This document shows positions 32,641-41,215 of a stretch of DNA of 64,000 bases, piece by piece (position 1 is the first letter of the stretch; each line of letters starts with the position of its first letter). The notes under the pieces were generated by a model. The model saw only the letters and a list, made by a program, of their open reading frames with translations, ran no database searches and was not told the origin of the DNA. The stretch is from Oligoflexia bacterium (GTDB lineage Bacteria > Bdellovibrionota > Bacteriovoracia > Bacteriovoracales > Bacteriovoracaceae), in contig JAAEST010000053.1 in assembly GCA_024229115.1 (NCBI GenBank), positions 124,001 through 188,000 of the forward strand. The letters run 5' to 3'. The position numbers were made by a program, and so were the translations under genes.

Positions 32641-33552
32641 ATGAATTTATTCAAAACTTCGCTCATGGCAGTAGCTGCTTTAATGTTAGTTGTTACAGGT
32701 TGCCAGAAAGAAACAAAATTAGGATCACAAGATAACCCAGTAAAGTTATACTTCACTCCTTCAGTAGACAGTGACACAATCACTTCAAATAGTAAGGATT
32801 TCATCCAATTTCTTGAAAAAGAAACTGGTCTTTATTTCAAAACAGGTATTCCAACTAATTACGTAGCTGTAGTTGAAGCTTTCGGATCAAAGAGAGCAGA
32901 TATTGGTGTGATGAACTCTTTTGGTTACCTTATGGCCAACTCAAAGTACGGAGCTGAAGCTAAGCTTAGAGTTATCCGTTACGGGCATGACTACTACCAA
33001 GGTCAAATCATTGCTCACGTTGATTCAGGAATCAAAACAGTAAAAGATCTTCAAGGAAAGAGATTTGGTTTCACTGACCCTTCTTCAACAAGTGGATATA
33101 TGTTCCCACTTAAGATTCTTAAGGATAACGAAGTTGAGCCAGGAAAGACGACTTTCCTTACTAAGCACGACAACGTTGTAACTTCTATCTACCAAAAGCA
33201 AGTTGATGCTGGTGCAACATACTACTCAGCTCCTTCAAAAGATGGAAAAATCAGAGATGCTAGAAGCCGTGTTAAGACACAATTCCCAGACGTAGAAGAT
33301 AAAGTTAAAATTATCGCTATTACGGAAAAGATTCCAAACGACCCATTCGTATTCAGAAAAGATCTTCCAGCTGAAGTAACATCTAAGTTCATCGCAGCTG
33401 TTAAGAAATATCTTTCTACTGAAAAAGGAAAGACGACTTTCAAGAATATCTACTCAGTTGATGGTCTAGTAGATACTTCAGATGCTGACTACAATGGTCT
33501 TAGAGACATGATCAAGTCGATCAACCTAGACCTAGATTCGGTATTAAAATAG
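32641..33552 (+). CDS. phnD: Phosphonate/phosphate-type ABC transporter substrate-binding lipoprotein
   Basis: 303 residues with AGGAG upstream. Lipobox VVTGC puts lipidation at C21, so it is a membrane-tethered binding protein. The family pattern is clear: VKLYFTPSVDSDTITS near 30, GSKRADIGVMNSFGYLM, and the ligand loop FTDPSSTSGYMFPLKI near 142-157, hallmark of PhnD/PtxB/PhnS-type proteins binding phosphonate, phosphite or phosphate. Its partners phnC and phnE lie about 1.9 kb downstream on the same strand, past two minus-strand genes. A strong terminator follows it. No C-P lyase genes are present. Confidence 0.9.
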   Translation: MNLFKTSLMAVAALMLVVTGCQKETKLGSQDNPVKLYFTPSVDSDTITSNSKDFIQFLEKETGLYFKTGIPTNYVAVVEAFGSKRADIGVMNSFGYLMANSKYGAEAKLRVIRYGHDYYQGQIIAHVDSGIKTVKDLQGKRFGFTDPSSTSGYMFPLKILKDNEVEPGKTTFLTKHDNVVTSIYQKQVDAGATYYSAPSKDGKIRDARSRVKTQFPDVEDKVKIIAITEKIPNDPFVFRKDLPAEVTSKFIAAVKKYLSTEKGKTTFKNIYSVDGLVDTSDADYNGLRDMIKSINLDLDSVLK

Positions 33553-33591
33553 ACCGAGTTCGGGCTACAAACCCAATTATCAAAATACAAC

Positions 33592-33618
33592 AAGGCTCCT
33601 TTTTAAGGAGCCTTTTTT
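33592..33618. terminator. Terminator after phnD, shared with the convergent gene
   Basis: AAGGCTCCTT (33592-33601) pairs with AAGGAGCCTT (33605-33614), a 10-bp perfect stem with a 3-base loop followed by TTTT. It terminates phnD on the plus strand and overlaps the stop codon of the minus-strand gene ending at 33603, so it serves both directions. Confidence 0.8.
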
Positions 33619-34388
33619 ATTTCTTCAGAAAGAATTTTCTTATAGTCCTCTGCTCTCACTTCACCTTTCTCATGAAGCTTTAGCATTTTCTGATTGCCTC
33701 TGTCTTTGTCATCTAGATTCTGTGACTTGATTCTCTTAAGGGAAGCCATGGCAATAAACAGAGGATTGTTTATCAAGTGAAAGAGTTCACCAAAGATATA
33801 TTTTAACTTCTTATCTTCTTCCACTCTCTTTTCTAATTGAGTTCTGGAAAGGTGACTTTCTAGAGCTTTCTGACTTTTGTTATTGGCCACAAACTTAAAG
33901 ACAGTAAACGAAAGAAGATTTACTAACTGTTGTATAAATAGAGCTTGGTTATATTCCATTCCTACCGTATTAAATGCAAAGTAAATAATGATCATCATCG
34001 CGTCTACGACAAATGTTTTCTTCAAACTCAAAGGAGTAAAAGTAAACATGATAAATGAAATCACGATAAGGCCAAAGTAATAACTCGTGACCAGACCACC
34101 CATTAAGCGGCTGACATAAGAAAAACCAATCGTTACTGAAAGAAAAGAAAAGGCGATAGCAAAATCAACATTGAACTCTCTTCCCTTCTTTAACAGGATC
34201 CCAAAAATGAGAGTCGGTAAACCAACAATCATTCTGATGAGTAGAGGCTCATAAGTTAATTTATTGAATGAAAAGAAAGGATCTAAAATACCTAAAATAA
34301 TTAAAACCCCATAAGCAATGGGGGCCAATTGAATAAAGTTCTCTTTATTGTAATTATCTAATTCTATTTTGAGATATTCTTCAGTCAT
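33603..34388 (-). CDS. Membrane protein resembling a histidine kinase without its ATPase domain
   Basis: 261 residues. Residues 18-165 hold about six membrane segments, much like the sensor part of the kinase at 29347-30687. A coiled linker follows, then ELFHLINNPLFIAMASL (H204), which resembles a histidine kinase dimerisation helix (H-x-L/I-N-N-P-L). The frame then ends after about 55 more charged residues, with no N, G1 or G2 boxes, so there is no ATP-binding domain. It could be a truncated kinase kept as a phosphotransfer or sensor module, partnering with a separate ATPase-domain protein. Convergent with phnD. Confidence 0.7.
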   Translation of the reverse strand: MTEEYLKIELDNYNKENFIQLAPIAYGVLIILGILDPFFSFNKLTYEPLLIRMIVGLPTLIFGILLKKGREFNVDFAIAFSFLSVTIGFSYVSRLMGGLVTSYYFGLIVISFIMFTFTPLSLKKTFVVDAMMIIIYFAFNTVGMEYNQALFIQQLVNLLSFTVFKFVANNKSQKALESHLSRTQLEKRVEEDKKLKYIFGELFHLINNPLFIAMASLKRIKSQNLDDKDRGNQKMLKLHEKGEVRAEDYKKILSEEIKKAP

Positions 34389-34420
34389 CTCAGATCCAAT
34401 GTCATGGTCTTTCTAAAATA

Positions 34421-34447
34421 CAAAAACCCTCTGTAAGAGGGTTTTTG
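34421..34447 (-). terminator. Terminator after the trypsin-like protease
   Basis: CAAAAACCCTCT (34421-34432) pairs with AGAGGGTTTTTG (34436-34447), a 12-bp perfect stem with a 3-base loop. On the minus strand it follows the stop of the protease gene (34497) and its 3' arm and flank are A/T-rich, giving a partial U run. Confidence 0.7.
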
Positions 34448-34496
34448 TTATTTAATCAATCAACTCCGGAAAATCCTATTCCTGGACTTGAAAAAC

Positions 34497-35225
34497 TTAT
34501 TCTTCGCTAGCGATACAAGCTTCGATAGTTCTTTGGAACTCTTCGTGCTGTGAAAGCATGTTGGCAGCATTGTTACCACCATTTCTGTAACATCCACCGT
34601 TTGTGTGAATAGCTACGATTTCTTGTGTATCTTCTCTAATTACACTTGAACCAGAGTTTCCACCCATTGTATCAGCAACATGATACATTACGTTTCCTTG
34701 CATTTTAGTAACTTCACCAGTGTGAGTTTGTTGAGCTAGGTTACGATCACCTTGTGAACGATCAAGTCCATAACCAGTAATTCTGATTACAGTTCCAACT
34801 TCTGGTTGTGTGAAAGTGTACTTATAGAAACCTTGCTCCTCACCTGCTAATTTTCCAGTGATTTTATTAGGTCTAACTCTAAGAACGGCCCAGTCATCTC
34901 CTAATCCGTTGTATACAGACTTAATTACTTCGATTGGGTAAATATCTTCTGGTTCTGGGTGTTGAATTCTTCCATTTCTAGAAAGTGGCGTGTTAAACTC
35001 TGCAAGTCCAAAAGTCGACTTACAGTGACCAGCAGAAACAGCACATGTCTTAGAGATCATTGTTAGTGTACATCCACCATTCTGGTTCATGTCACCAATA
35101 GCTCTAGCTACTTTTGGGTTAAAAGATGGAGTTCTGTCATCTTGTCCACAAATTGATTTTTCGTTAGCCGCGTTAACTGATGAGAATGCAGCGAAAAGTG
35201 CGATTAGCGTCATTGCCTTAATCAT
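34497..35225 (-). CDS. Exported trypsin-like serine protease
   Basis: 242 residues from ATG at 35225 with GGAGGA upstream; a longer start at 35264 would place residues before the signal peptide. Signal peptide to about residue 19 (TLIALFAAFSSVNAA). The chymotrypsin-fold triad is complete: SAGHC (H67), the Asp in GDDWAVLRV (D110 or D111), and GGNSGSS (S191), with cysteines C61/C68 flanking the His. It should be a secreted or periplasmic protease (S1/V8-like). It lies between phnD and phnCE on the opposite strand, so it is not obviously part of that system. Confidence 0.9.
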   Translation of the reverse strand: MIKAMTLIALFAAFSSVNAANEKSICGQDDRTPSFNPKVARAIGDMNQNGGCTLTMISKTCAVSAGHCKSTFGLAEFNTPLSRNGRIQHPEPEDIYPIEVIKSVYNGLGDDWAVLRVRPNKITGKLAGEEQGFYKYTFTQPEVGTVIRITGYGLDRSQGDRNLAQQTHTGEVTKMQGNVMYHVADTMGGNSGSSVIREDTQEIVAIHTNGGCYRNGGNNAANMLSQHEEFQRTIEACIASEE

Positions 35226-35350
35226 ATTTCTTCCTCCCTGAAGGTTTTTGATTTTTTGGAACATTAAAATAATAAAAAATTTTATTTCTGTTTGGATACT
35301 GACAAGTTCTTACTCCAGCCAAGCCAAATTACCAACACTTACACCTTTAT

Positions 35351-35492
35351 GTGAAAACATGGGTTATTTAGAAGAATCGGGTAATTTTTTTATCGTTATA
35401 TAGACAATCTAGGGCCTAATATCTATATTGGCGCTGTAACAAATTGTAAGAAAAATACTTGAAATAACTCATTTTTTTAGGTGAAAACATGG
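35351..35492 (+). repeat. 12-bp direct repeat upstream of and across the phnC start
   Basis: GTGAAAACATGG occurs at 35351-35362 and again at 35481-35492, where it contains the phnC start codon. The first copy also has an ATG that opens a 14-codon reading frame. Both lie in the 263-base gap between the protease start and phnC, otherwise AT-rich with no other structure. Confidence 0.45.
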
Positions 35493-36259
35493 CAACTAAT
35501 ATTCTCGAAGTTAAAGACCTTCAAAAAGTATATCCTAACGGAACACACGCACTTAGAGGTGTTTCTTTTGACGTTACTGAAGGTGAATTCCTGGTTGTTA
35601 TCGGACTTTCGGGGTCAGGTAAATCAACTTTATTAAGATGTATCAATCGTCTTCATGACCCTTCTTCAGGAAGTGTTAAATTCAACAAAGACGAGATCAC
35701 GACTATTAAAGGCCAGCCTTTAAGAAACGTGAGAAGTAAAATTGGAATGATCTTCCAACACTTCAACCTTATTCCTAGAAAAACAGTTATGACGAACGTG
35801 CTTACGGGAACACTAAGTAAAACTGGTGTCTTCAAAAGTATTTTTGGAATCTATTCTGAAGAAGATAAGAAGAAGGCCCAAGAGCTTATTGAGCTAGTAG
35901 GACTTTCTGGAAAAGAAAGACATAGAGCAGACAACCTATCAGGTGGTCAACAGCAAAGGGTGGCCATTGCTAGAGCTCTTATGCAAAACCCAAAGATGTT
36001 ATTAGCTGATGAGCCGGTAGCTTCTCTTGACCCTGCAACTTCTCACTCAGTTATGCAGTACCTTAAAAAAGTTAATGAGGAGCTTGGTGTTACTATTCTT
36101 TGTAACCTTCACTTTCTTTCATTAGTTAGACAATATGCTACAAGAGTAATCGCTCTTAAAGGTGGAGAACTTATTTATGAAGGAAGCCCGAAAGAGATTG
36201 ATGAGAACTGGTTTAAAACAATCTACGGTGAAGAAGCTGTAGAAGTAACTATTGATTAA
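35489..36259 (+). CDS. phnC: Phosphonate-type ABC transporter ATP-binding protein
   Basis: 256 residues. Walker A GLSGSGKSTLLR near 39-50, Q-loop MIFQHFNLI near 87, signature LSGGQQQRVAIARAL near 150, Walker B MLLADEPVASLDP near 170, and switch His in CNLHFLSL. It powers import through PhnE. The gene is followed by phnE after 31 bases, so they form one transcript. Compared with standard PhnC of about 260 residues it is full length. Confidence 0.93.
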   Translation: MATNILEVKDLQKVYPNGTHALRGVSFDVTEGEFLVVIGLSGSGKSTLLRCINRLHDPSSGSVKFNKDEITTIKGQPLRNVRSKIGMIFQHFNLIPRKTVMTNVLTGTLSKTGVFKSIFGIYSEEDKKKAQELIELVGLSGKERHRADNLSGGQQQRVAIARALMQNPKMLLADEPVASLDPATSHSVMQYLKKVNEELGVTILCNLHFLSLVRQYATRVIALKGGELIYEGSPKEIDENWFKTIYGEEAVEVTID

Positions 36260-36290
36260 TAACTTTTAATTTTAATAAAAAGAGATAAAT

Positions 36291-37373
36291 ATGAGTGCAA
36301 CTGACCAATCAACACTTCCTCAACACTTACAGAAAAAGACTTCTAATATTCAGAAGTCTTCAAAAGTAGTTCAGGCCTTAGCCATTGATATTTTCCTATG
36401 GGCCTATACTTGTCTTGTTTCTTACAAGATTATTTATCAAAAACTTATTGCGAACGTAAGACACGCTGATTTTGCTTGGAGTCAACCACTCACTGCGATT
36501 GGTGTTGGTGCTGTGATTTCTCTTGTTCTATTTATGACAAAGCTAAGTATTGGTAGAGCTTCTAAAGGTCTTTATGATCTTGATGAAAATGAATCAATCC
36601 TCAAGCAACCATTTATGTTCTTTGGTTACTTTGTCATCATTATCACTTTTATTGCTGGTATCAATGTTGCTCAAGTTAGTTTAAGAGAATTCTTTTCTGA
36701 AGCTGGACTTATGGGTGCGAAGAGAATTTTTACAGCTCTTCTTCAACCAAACTTCCAAATTATAGAACCAGCATTATTTGCAGCTATTGAGACGATTTAC
36801 ATGGCGTTTATCGCAACAACAATCTCTCTACCGTTTGCATTCCTTTTAGGATTCTTTGCTGCTAGAAACTTAATGAGTAACTCTCCTATTACATTTGCGA
36901 TTTACAATCTTATTAGATTTTTCTTAAACGTATCTCGTTCAATTGAGCCACTAGTTTGGGCAATTATCTTCTCAGTATGGGTTGGTATTGGACCTTTCGC
37001 TGGTATGTTAGCACTTTGTCTTCACTCAGTGTCTTCACTTGCGAAGCTTTACTCTGAGCAAATTGAAAATATCTCTGATGGACCAATTGAAGCAATGACA
37101 GCAACAGGTGCTCACCCAATTCAGGTTATCTGGTTTGGTGTTGTTCCTCAGATTGTTCTTCCATACCTATCATTCACAATCTATCGTTGGGACATCAACG
37201 TGAGAATGGCGACGATCATCGGTCTTGTTGGTGGTGGTGGTATTGGTACTATGCTTATGCAGTACCAAGGTCTTGCTAAGTGGAATGAAGTAGGACTTCT
37301 CGTAATCGTGATCGCTCTTATCGTTTGGATCATGGACTACTCTTCATCAAAAATCAGAGCTAGCATAAAATAG
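36291..37373 (+). CDS. phnE: Phosphonate-type ABC transporter permease, extended
   Basis: 360 residues, about 90 longer than a typical PhnE. The extra part is N-terminal: a soluble head, then membrane segments near 27-48 and 68-85. The core permease domain spans about 160-355, with the coupling loop EAMTATGAHPIQVIWFGVVPQ near 262-282 that contacts the ATPase. Six to eight membrane segments are expected. It works with PhnC and the distant PhnD. A strong terminator follows. Confidence 0.9.
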   Translation: MSATDQSTLPQHLQKKTSNIQKSSKVVQALAIDIFLWAYTCLVSYKIIYQKLIANVRHADFAWSQPLTAIGVGAVISLVLFMTKLSIGRASKGLYDLDENESILKQPFMFFGYFVIIITFIAGINVAQVSLREFFSEAGLMGAKRIFTALLQPNFQIIEPALFAAIETIYMAFIATTISLPFAFLLGFFAARNLMSNSPITFAIYNLIRFFLNVSRSIEPLVWAIIFSVWVGIGPFAGMLALCLHSVSSLAKLYSEQIENISDGPIEAMTATGAHPIQVIWFGVVPQIVLPYLSFTIYRWDINVRMATIIGLVGGGGIGTMLMQYQGLAKWNEVGLLVIVIALIVWIMDYSSSKIRASIK

Positions 37374-37383
37374 AAATAAGAAG

Positions 37384-37409
37384 GCCCTCGAAAGAGGGCT
37401 TTTTTTTTT
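37384..37409 (+). terminator. Rho-independent terminator after phnE
   Basis: GCCCTC (37384-37389) pairs with GAGGGC (37394-37399) around a GAAA tetraloop, then ten T residues. A textbook intrinsic terminator for phnC-phnE. Confidence 0.9.
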
Positions 37410-37471
37410 GCGAATTGTCTTTTACGTCATCTAAGAGATATCTCTAAACAACATTAGCTTATATCGTTATA

Positions 37472-38227
37472 ATGAACTCTATGAATTTCATTTCTATACT
37501 TGGCTTCATATTTCTAACCATTATGTCTTCGAATAGCTACTCAAAGACTATTACCCTAAATACTACTGACTGGTGTCCTTATACTTGTTCTTCCATGGCC
37601 AATAAAGGAATCGTCACTGAATATGTCTCAACTATTTTAGAGAGAAATGGATATCAAGTAGAAATTAAGTTTCTCCCGTGGACAAGGGCCGTAAGAATGG
37701 CGGCTTCTGGTGAATCAAATGGTCTCCTTACAGGAGTAAGTAGTGAAGCCAAAGAACTGATATTCACCTCTACACCTACTATGACTTATCGAACTTGCCT
37801 CTTCACCGCTAATCGTAAAACATTTGAAAGCTTAAAGATTTCGAGTATCACAGATCTCAAAAAAGTAAAACTTGGTACAATCAAGGGTTATTCCTATGGC
37901 TCACAGATGGATGACTATTTGGCAAAGAATAAAGCCAAGAACAACGTCAACTCTATCTCGGGAAAGGATACTCTTCAGAGATTACACAAACTCTCAGAGT
38001 TAGGCAGAATTGATTACTTTGTAGAAGATGACCTTGTAGTCCAGCACACTCTTAAGAAAAAATACTACAAAGCTTTTTGTAATAAGCCTGATCCATTTTT
38101 CTTAGGCCTTTCTCCAAAATATAAAAACAGAAAAACAATCATCAATCTTTTGAATGGTGAGTTTTCAAAGAATAAAAATTTACTCGAAAGAATTATTAAA
38201 GAATCAGGTAAGTCGATTACTCACTAA
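37472..38227 (+). CDS. Periplasmic amino-acid-type substrate-binding protein
   Basis: 251 residues (start at 37472; ATG at 37481 is equally possible, as neither has a ribosome site). Signal peptide to about residue 24. The layout is that of family 3 solute-binding proteins: strand LNTTDWCPYTC, ITEYVSTIL with hydrophobic helix, LPWTRAVRMAASGESNGLL near 70, TPTMTYRTCLF, KLGTIKGYSYG near 131 and LSELGRIDYFVEDDLVV near 170. No permease is adjacent, so it may be an orphan or a sensor input. Its end overlaps the convergent HATPase gene by 11 bases. Confidence 0.8.
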   Translation: MNSMNFISILGFIFLTIMSSNSYSKTITLNTTDWCPYTCSSMANKGIVTEYVSTILERNGYQVEIKFLPWTRAVRMAASGESNGLLTGVSSEAKELIFTSTPTMTYRTCLFTANRKTFESLKISSITDLKKVKLGTIKGYSYGSQMDDYLAKNKAKNNVNSISGKDTLQRLHKLSELGRIDYFVEDDLVVQHTLKKKYYKAFCNKPDPFFLGLSPKYKNRKTIINLLNGEFSKNKNLLERIIKESGKSITH

Positions 38228-38837
38228 ACTTAAAGCCTACGGTAAGACCATTTTCATATTTAGAGTTCTTATCATTATTTTTAAAATAGAATTTCCAACC
38301 TTGGGCCACAGCAAAAGTTTTTACAGACTTAAGACCGTTTCCACCGAAACCTTCTTTCGTCGTTCCTCTTTCCTTGATCATGGCCAGGTCTTCAGGCGTG
38401 ATACCTTTACCATTATCAACAATCTCTAATCCATCCTGAAGGACATTAATATAAATATCATCCGCTTCAGCTTCAAGAGCATTAATAATTAGATTTTCAA
38501 TGGCCTTGTTTAAGAGATTTTTTGAACAATGTACTTGAATAGATTTTTCAGAACTAGCACTAAAGTCGGCTCCCCAGAATTTCTTTGACCAAGCCGACAT
38601 GGACTCTTTGATGAAGATATTGATACTAAAATCAATTTTTCGTGTGGGATCAGCAGAGTCACGACAGAATTGACGAATCTCTTCAAGAGTATCTTTAATA
38701 TCAATTAAAGTACCTTTAATTTCATCAATATCTTTTTCTTCAGCACTCTGGAGAGACTTCTCTACCATTTTATCCACAACATCTAGTGATGAAGATATAT
38801 CTCCTGAAAAAGTCTTAAAACTGTCATCAATTTCCAT
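38217..38837 (-). CDS. Soluble histidine-kinase-type ATPase protein without a membrane sensor
   Basis: 206 residues, no membrane segment. Residues 1-75 are helical and could be a dimerisation helix pair, but no classic H box with a phospho-acceptor His is visible. Residues 100-205 form a HATPase_c domain: NKAIENLIINALEAEAD (N box), LEIVDNGKGITPEDLAMI (G1), GFGGNGLKSVKTFA (G2). Either a kinase partner supplying ATPase activity in trans, or an anti-sigma-like ATPase. The membrane half-kinase at 33603-34388 is a conceivable counterpart; this pairing is speculative. The gene is divergent from the exported protein at 39017. Confidence 0.7.
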   Translation of the reverse strand: MEIDDSFKTFSGDISSSLDVVDKMVEKSLQSAEEKDIDEIKGTLIDIKDTLEEIRQFCRDSADPTRKIDFSINIFIKESMSAWSKKFWGADFSASSEKSIQVHCSKNLLNKAIENLIINALEAEADDIYINVLQDGLEIVDNGKGITPEDLAMIKERGTTKEGFGGNGLKSVKTFAVAQGWKFYFKNNDKNSKYENGLTVGFKFSE

Positions 38838-38914
38838 AAAGATATCTTAACCCACTTCAAGAATTTTCCCAGAGTTTAATTGGTTAAATATTTAATCATT
38901 TCTTCATGTTGACT

Positions 38915-38965
38915 AAAAAAAATACATTTAAGCTTCCTAAGTTGCTGTTTTCATGTATTTTTTTT
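38915..38965. repeat. 13-bp AT-rich inverted repeat
   Basis: AAAAAAAATACAT (38915-38927) and ATGTATTTTTTTT (38953-38965) are perfect complements separated by 25 bases, in the gap between the divergent HATPase gene and the exported protein. It could form a weak hairpin or be a paired operator. Confidence 0.35.
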
Positions 38966-39016
38966 GGCCTGTAACTTGTTTATATTAAAGCAGAGAGAAA
39001 ATGAGAGAGGTATAAA

Positions 39017-39586
39017 ATGAAAAAGCAAATTCTACTAAGTATTCTACTATTGATTTCTGCGTCGGCCTTCGCCAAGGCAGATAAAATGACTTGTGGTGTA
39101 TTCGAACATATCGCTATTGGAAAGCCTAAGAAAATTGTAAGTCTAGACTTAGATAAGAATGGATATGCTAGCTCTATTCCAGTAACTGAAGAGCTATTCT
39201 TTCATATGGCAAAAGACCAACACGGAAATTTTGCAGCTCACTTTACTGTGACTGAATTCTATAAAGAAGAAGGCTTTATGTTTGATAAAACAAGGGCCGT
39301 TCATATTGAAGAAGAAAACTTCAAACTAGCTAAAAGTGTGATTGATAAATTTACTTCAGGTGATTCATTTGCTTTTGAAAGAGCAGATTATATGACTGAA
39401 GAAAAGCATATGGTTGTTTGTTATGCTCTTGGAAAAAATGAAAGAGCTCCTTTTGAAGATGATAAATCAAATTCTGCTCTAGCTGAAACTGAAGTTAACG
39501 ATCAAAATAGAGATGATGTTGGTAAGATCCTTGAAGAAGTGAGTAGAATATCAGGTGAAGTTATCGCAGGAACATACGAAAAATAA
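39017..39586 (+). CDS. Exported protein of unknown function
   Basis: 189 residues with GAGAGGT upstream and a signal peptide (residues 1-19, ILLSILLLISASAFA). The mature part starts KADKMTCGVFEH and holds a second Cys near residue 136 (VVCYALG), possibly bonded to it. Residues 20-145 look like a mixed alpha/beta domain; the last 40 residues are acidic and probably disordered. No family recognised. An intrinsic terminator follows. Confidence 0.7.
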   Translation: MKKQILLSILLLISASAFAKADKMTCGVFEHIAIGKPKKIVSLDLDKNGYASSIPVTEELFFHMAKDQHGNFAAHFTVTEFYKEEGFMFDKTRAVHIEEENFKLAKSVIDKFTSGDSFAFERADYMTEEKHMVVCYALGKNERAPFEDDKSNSALAETEVNDQNRDDVGKILEEVSRISGEVIAGTYEK

Positions 39587-39610
39587 GAATACCTCTCAAA
39601 TGAAGACATA

Positions 39611-39639
39611 AAAAAACCCACATCTCATGTGGGTTTTTT
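39611..39639 (+). terminator. Rho-independent terminator
   Basis: AAAAAACCCACAT (39611-39623) pairs with ATGTGGGTTTTTT (39627-39639), 13 bp with a 3-base loop; the T run is part of the 3' arm. It serves the exported protein gene and, because the 5' arm is A-rich, probably the convergent App1-like gene as well. Confidence 0.85.
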
Positions 39640-39660
39640 ATTATTAACTTTTCATATTAT

Positions 39661-40458
39661 TTAGAATGTATATTTACGATGGTAGTTTTCCCAAATTTTA
39701 AGGGCCCTTGCTTTGGCATTTCTTTTACAAGACTTAGTACGACAGAGCATAATCTTCTCTAGTCTCTCCTTAAGAGTTGTAAAAGTGTAATCAGGAAGAA
39801 GCGTCATATCTGTGTAATCTGAAGCTATCTTCTTAAGGGTATCTCGGGTGATAAATCCCATTGTTGGAGCTTCTGCCAATTCCATCTCGCTAAAGAAGTA
39901 CTGAACACCTGGAAGTTGCTTAAGCTTAAGACCAGCTCCAAGATCACTCCCTTCTGTAGAAACATCACGAATGAAAATTTCAGCATTCTCTACACCAAGA
40001 TTATTTTTAATATCTACGTAAACATGAGGATCATGTTCTGAATTATCACCAAAGAAGAATACTTTATCTCCTTCATTAACTTCAGCATTGATAATATTCT
40101 TAATCGTTAAATACTTATATTGATAAGTCTCAGGAGAATTTAATTTCTTTAAGAAGGTCTTTCCCATTGGAAAACCATATTTTCTTAAGAACTTCTGCTG
40201 ATTAAAAATAAAGTCCGGTGCCGCACTTACATAGATGAATTCAATATCTTCACCACTAGACTTGTAGAATGCTTCCATTTCCTTAAAAACAGCAGGCATA
40301 TGCTCAAATGGCTTATTTCTTAAGAAGTAATAAATTCTTCTATATGTTGTCATAGTATTTGTTTGCTTAATCGTGTCATCAATATCACTGATAACAAAAA
40401 TCTTGGCCTCAAGCCCAAATGTCAGTAAGATTGCAAATAAACATAATAGGTTTTTCAT
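39661..40458 (-). CDS. Exported App1-like (DUF2183) phosphatidate phosphatase-type protein
   Basis: 265 residues with a signal peptide (residues 1-18, LCLFAILLTFGLEA). The catalytic pattern is close to App1: FVISDIDDTIKQTN with D25 and D27, YVSAAPDFIF (motif II Ser), motif III lysines near YQYKYLTIKN, and FFFGDNSEHDPHVY (motif IV). In family members this dephosphorylates phosphatidic acid. A periplasmic location would allow action on envelope lipids or on prey lipids, which is inference. A second, cytoplasmic relative is at 22714-23880. Confidence 0.85.
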   Translation of the reverse strand: MKNLLCLFAILLTFGLEAKIFVISDIDDTIKQTNTMTTYRRIYYFLRNKPFEHMPAVFKEMEAFYKSSGEDIEFIYVSAAPDFIFNQQKFLRKYGFPMGKTFLKKLNSPETYQYKYLTIKNIINAEVNEGDKVFFFGDNSEHDPHVYVDIKNNLGVENAEIFIRDVSTEGSDLGAGLKLKQLPGVQYFFSEMELAEAPTMGFITRDTLKKIASDYTDMTLLPDYTFTTLKERLEKIMLCRTKSCKRNAKARALKIWENYHRKYTF

Positions 40459-40556
40459 TAATTCCCCCTAATGATTCCCAAATAAATGTCTGTCCAGAAA
40501 CTACCAAATGATAGAATCTTTGCCATCTTTTGTGAAATTTCTACCCTAAAAATCTA

Positions 40557-41183
40557 TTGAAATTGCCTAAAAATATTGATCCATCACAATCTATGGGTTA
40601 TTTTGGGCCCATGGGATTACTTTATCAATTTCCTGTTGAAGAGAACGAACTCGACGACAGAATCACAATTTCAAATAACACTCTAACTATCCGTAATTAC
40701 GGACTTCCTATGATTTTCTGGGGATATCTCCTGGCGATGTTGGGAGTTATTGTCATTATGGTCCTGGCCATAAAAACACCGGCTCTGAAGCTGGCTTCAA
40801 CAGATGATACGATCAATAAGTTTCTTGGTTATGGGGTGCTGGTATTTCTCGCAATTCTCCCTATCTGTATCTTAGGATTTTACTTCTTCGATAAAAAGAT
40901 TAGTAAGAAGGGAGCCCAGCTCACTCTCAGCTATAGCGTATTTTGGATCCCATTTTGGTCTAAGAAGATTGCTCTAAAGGATGCAAAATCCCTCGAAATG
41001 AACCACTATATCGACTCTCCGAATGTTGCTGCCATCGAAAAAAAGCCTGATATGGCCGGATTTCAAAACCGTGGTTATCACGAATTATTTGCTGTTAATA
41101 CTCAGGGTGAAAAAATCTTAGTTGATAGAAATTCAAGACGCGGAGAAATTAAAAAACTCCTCGCTCTTCTAGAGCGTTACTAA
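40557..41183 (+). CDS. Membrane protein with two spans, unknown function
   Basis: 208 residues as drawn from a TTG at 40557; an ATG at 40593 would give 196. Neither has a ribosome site, so the start is uncertain. Two membrane segments (MIFWGYLLAMLGVIVIMVLAI near 51-72 and LGYGVLVFLAILPICILGFYFF near 88-110) are followed by about 95 residues that look like a small beta domain (LTLSYSVFWIPFWSKKIAL). This two-span plus beta domain layout occurs in bacterial PH-like membrane proteins, but the match is loose. No neighbour on the same strand. Confidence 0.55.
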   Translation: MKLPKNIDPSQSMGYFGPMGLLYQFPVEENELDDRITISNNTLTIRNYGLPMIFWGYLLAMLGVIVIMVLAIKTPALKLASTDDTINKFLGYGVLVFLAILPICILGFYFFDKKISKKGAQLTLSYSVFWIPFWSKKIALKDAKSLEMNHYIDSPNVAAIEKKPDMAGFQNRGYHELFAVNTQGEKILVDRNSRRGEIKKLLALLERY

Positions 41184-41187
41184 TCTC

Positions 41188-41205
41188 CGCTCCAGAGCGG
41201 AAAAG
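41188..41205. repeat. Palindromic hairpin, copy 2 of a two-copy element
   Basis: CCGCTCCAGAGCGGAA is the reverse complement of the core at 15581-15598 and again forms a hairpin, here followed by AAGCC. It lies between two convergent genes, where it could act as a terminator for either. Two copies in 64 kb, both intergenic, suggest a REP-like element. Confidence 0.6.
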
Positions 41206-41215
41206 CCTCAATTAA

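Noticed and set aside
32641-37373. C-P lyase phosphonate operon
   Set aside because: Only the ABC transporter parts are present; no phnGHIJKLM genes are nearby, so phosphonate breakdown cannot be claimed.
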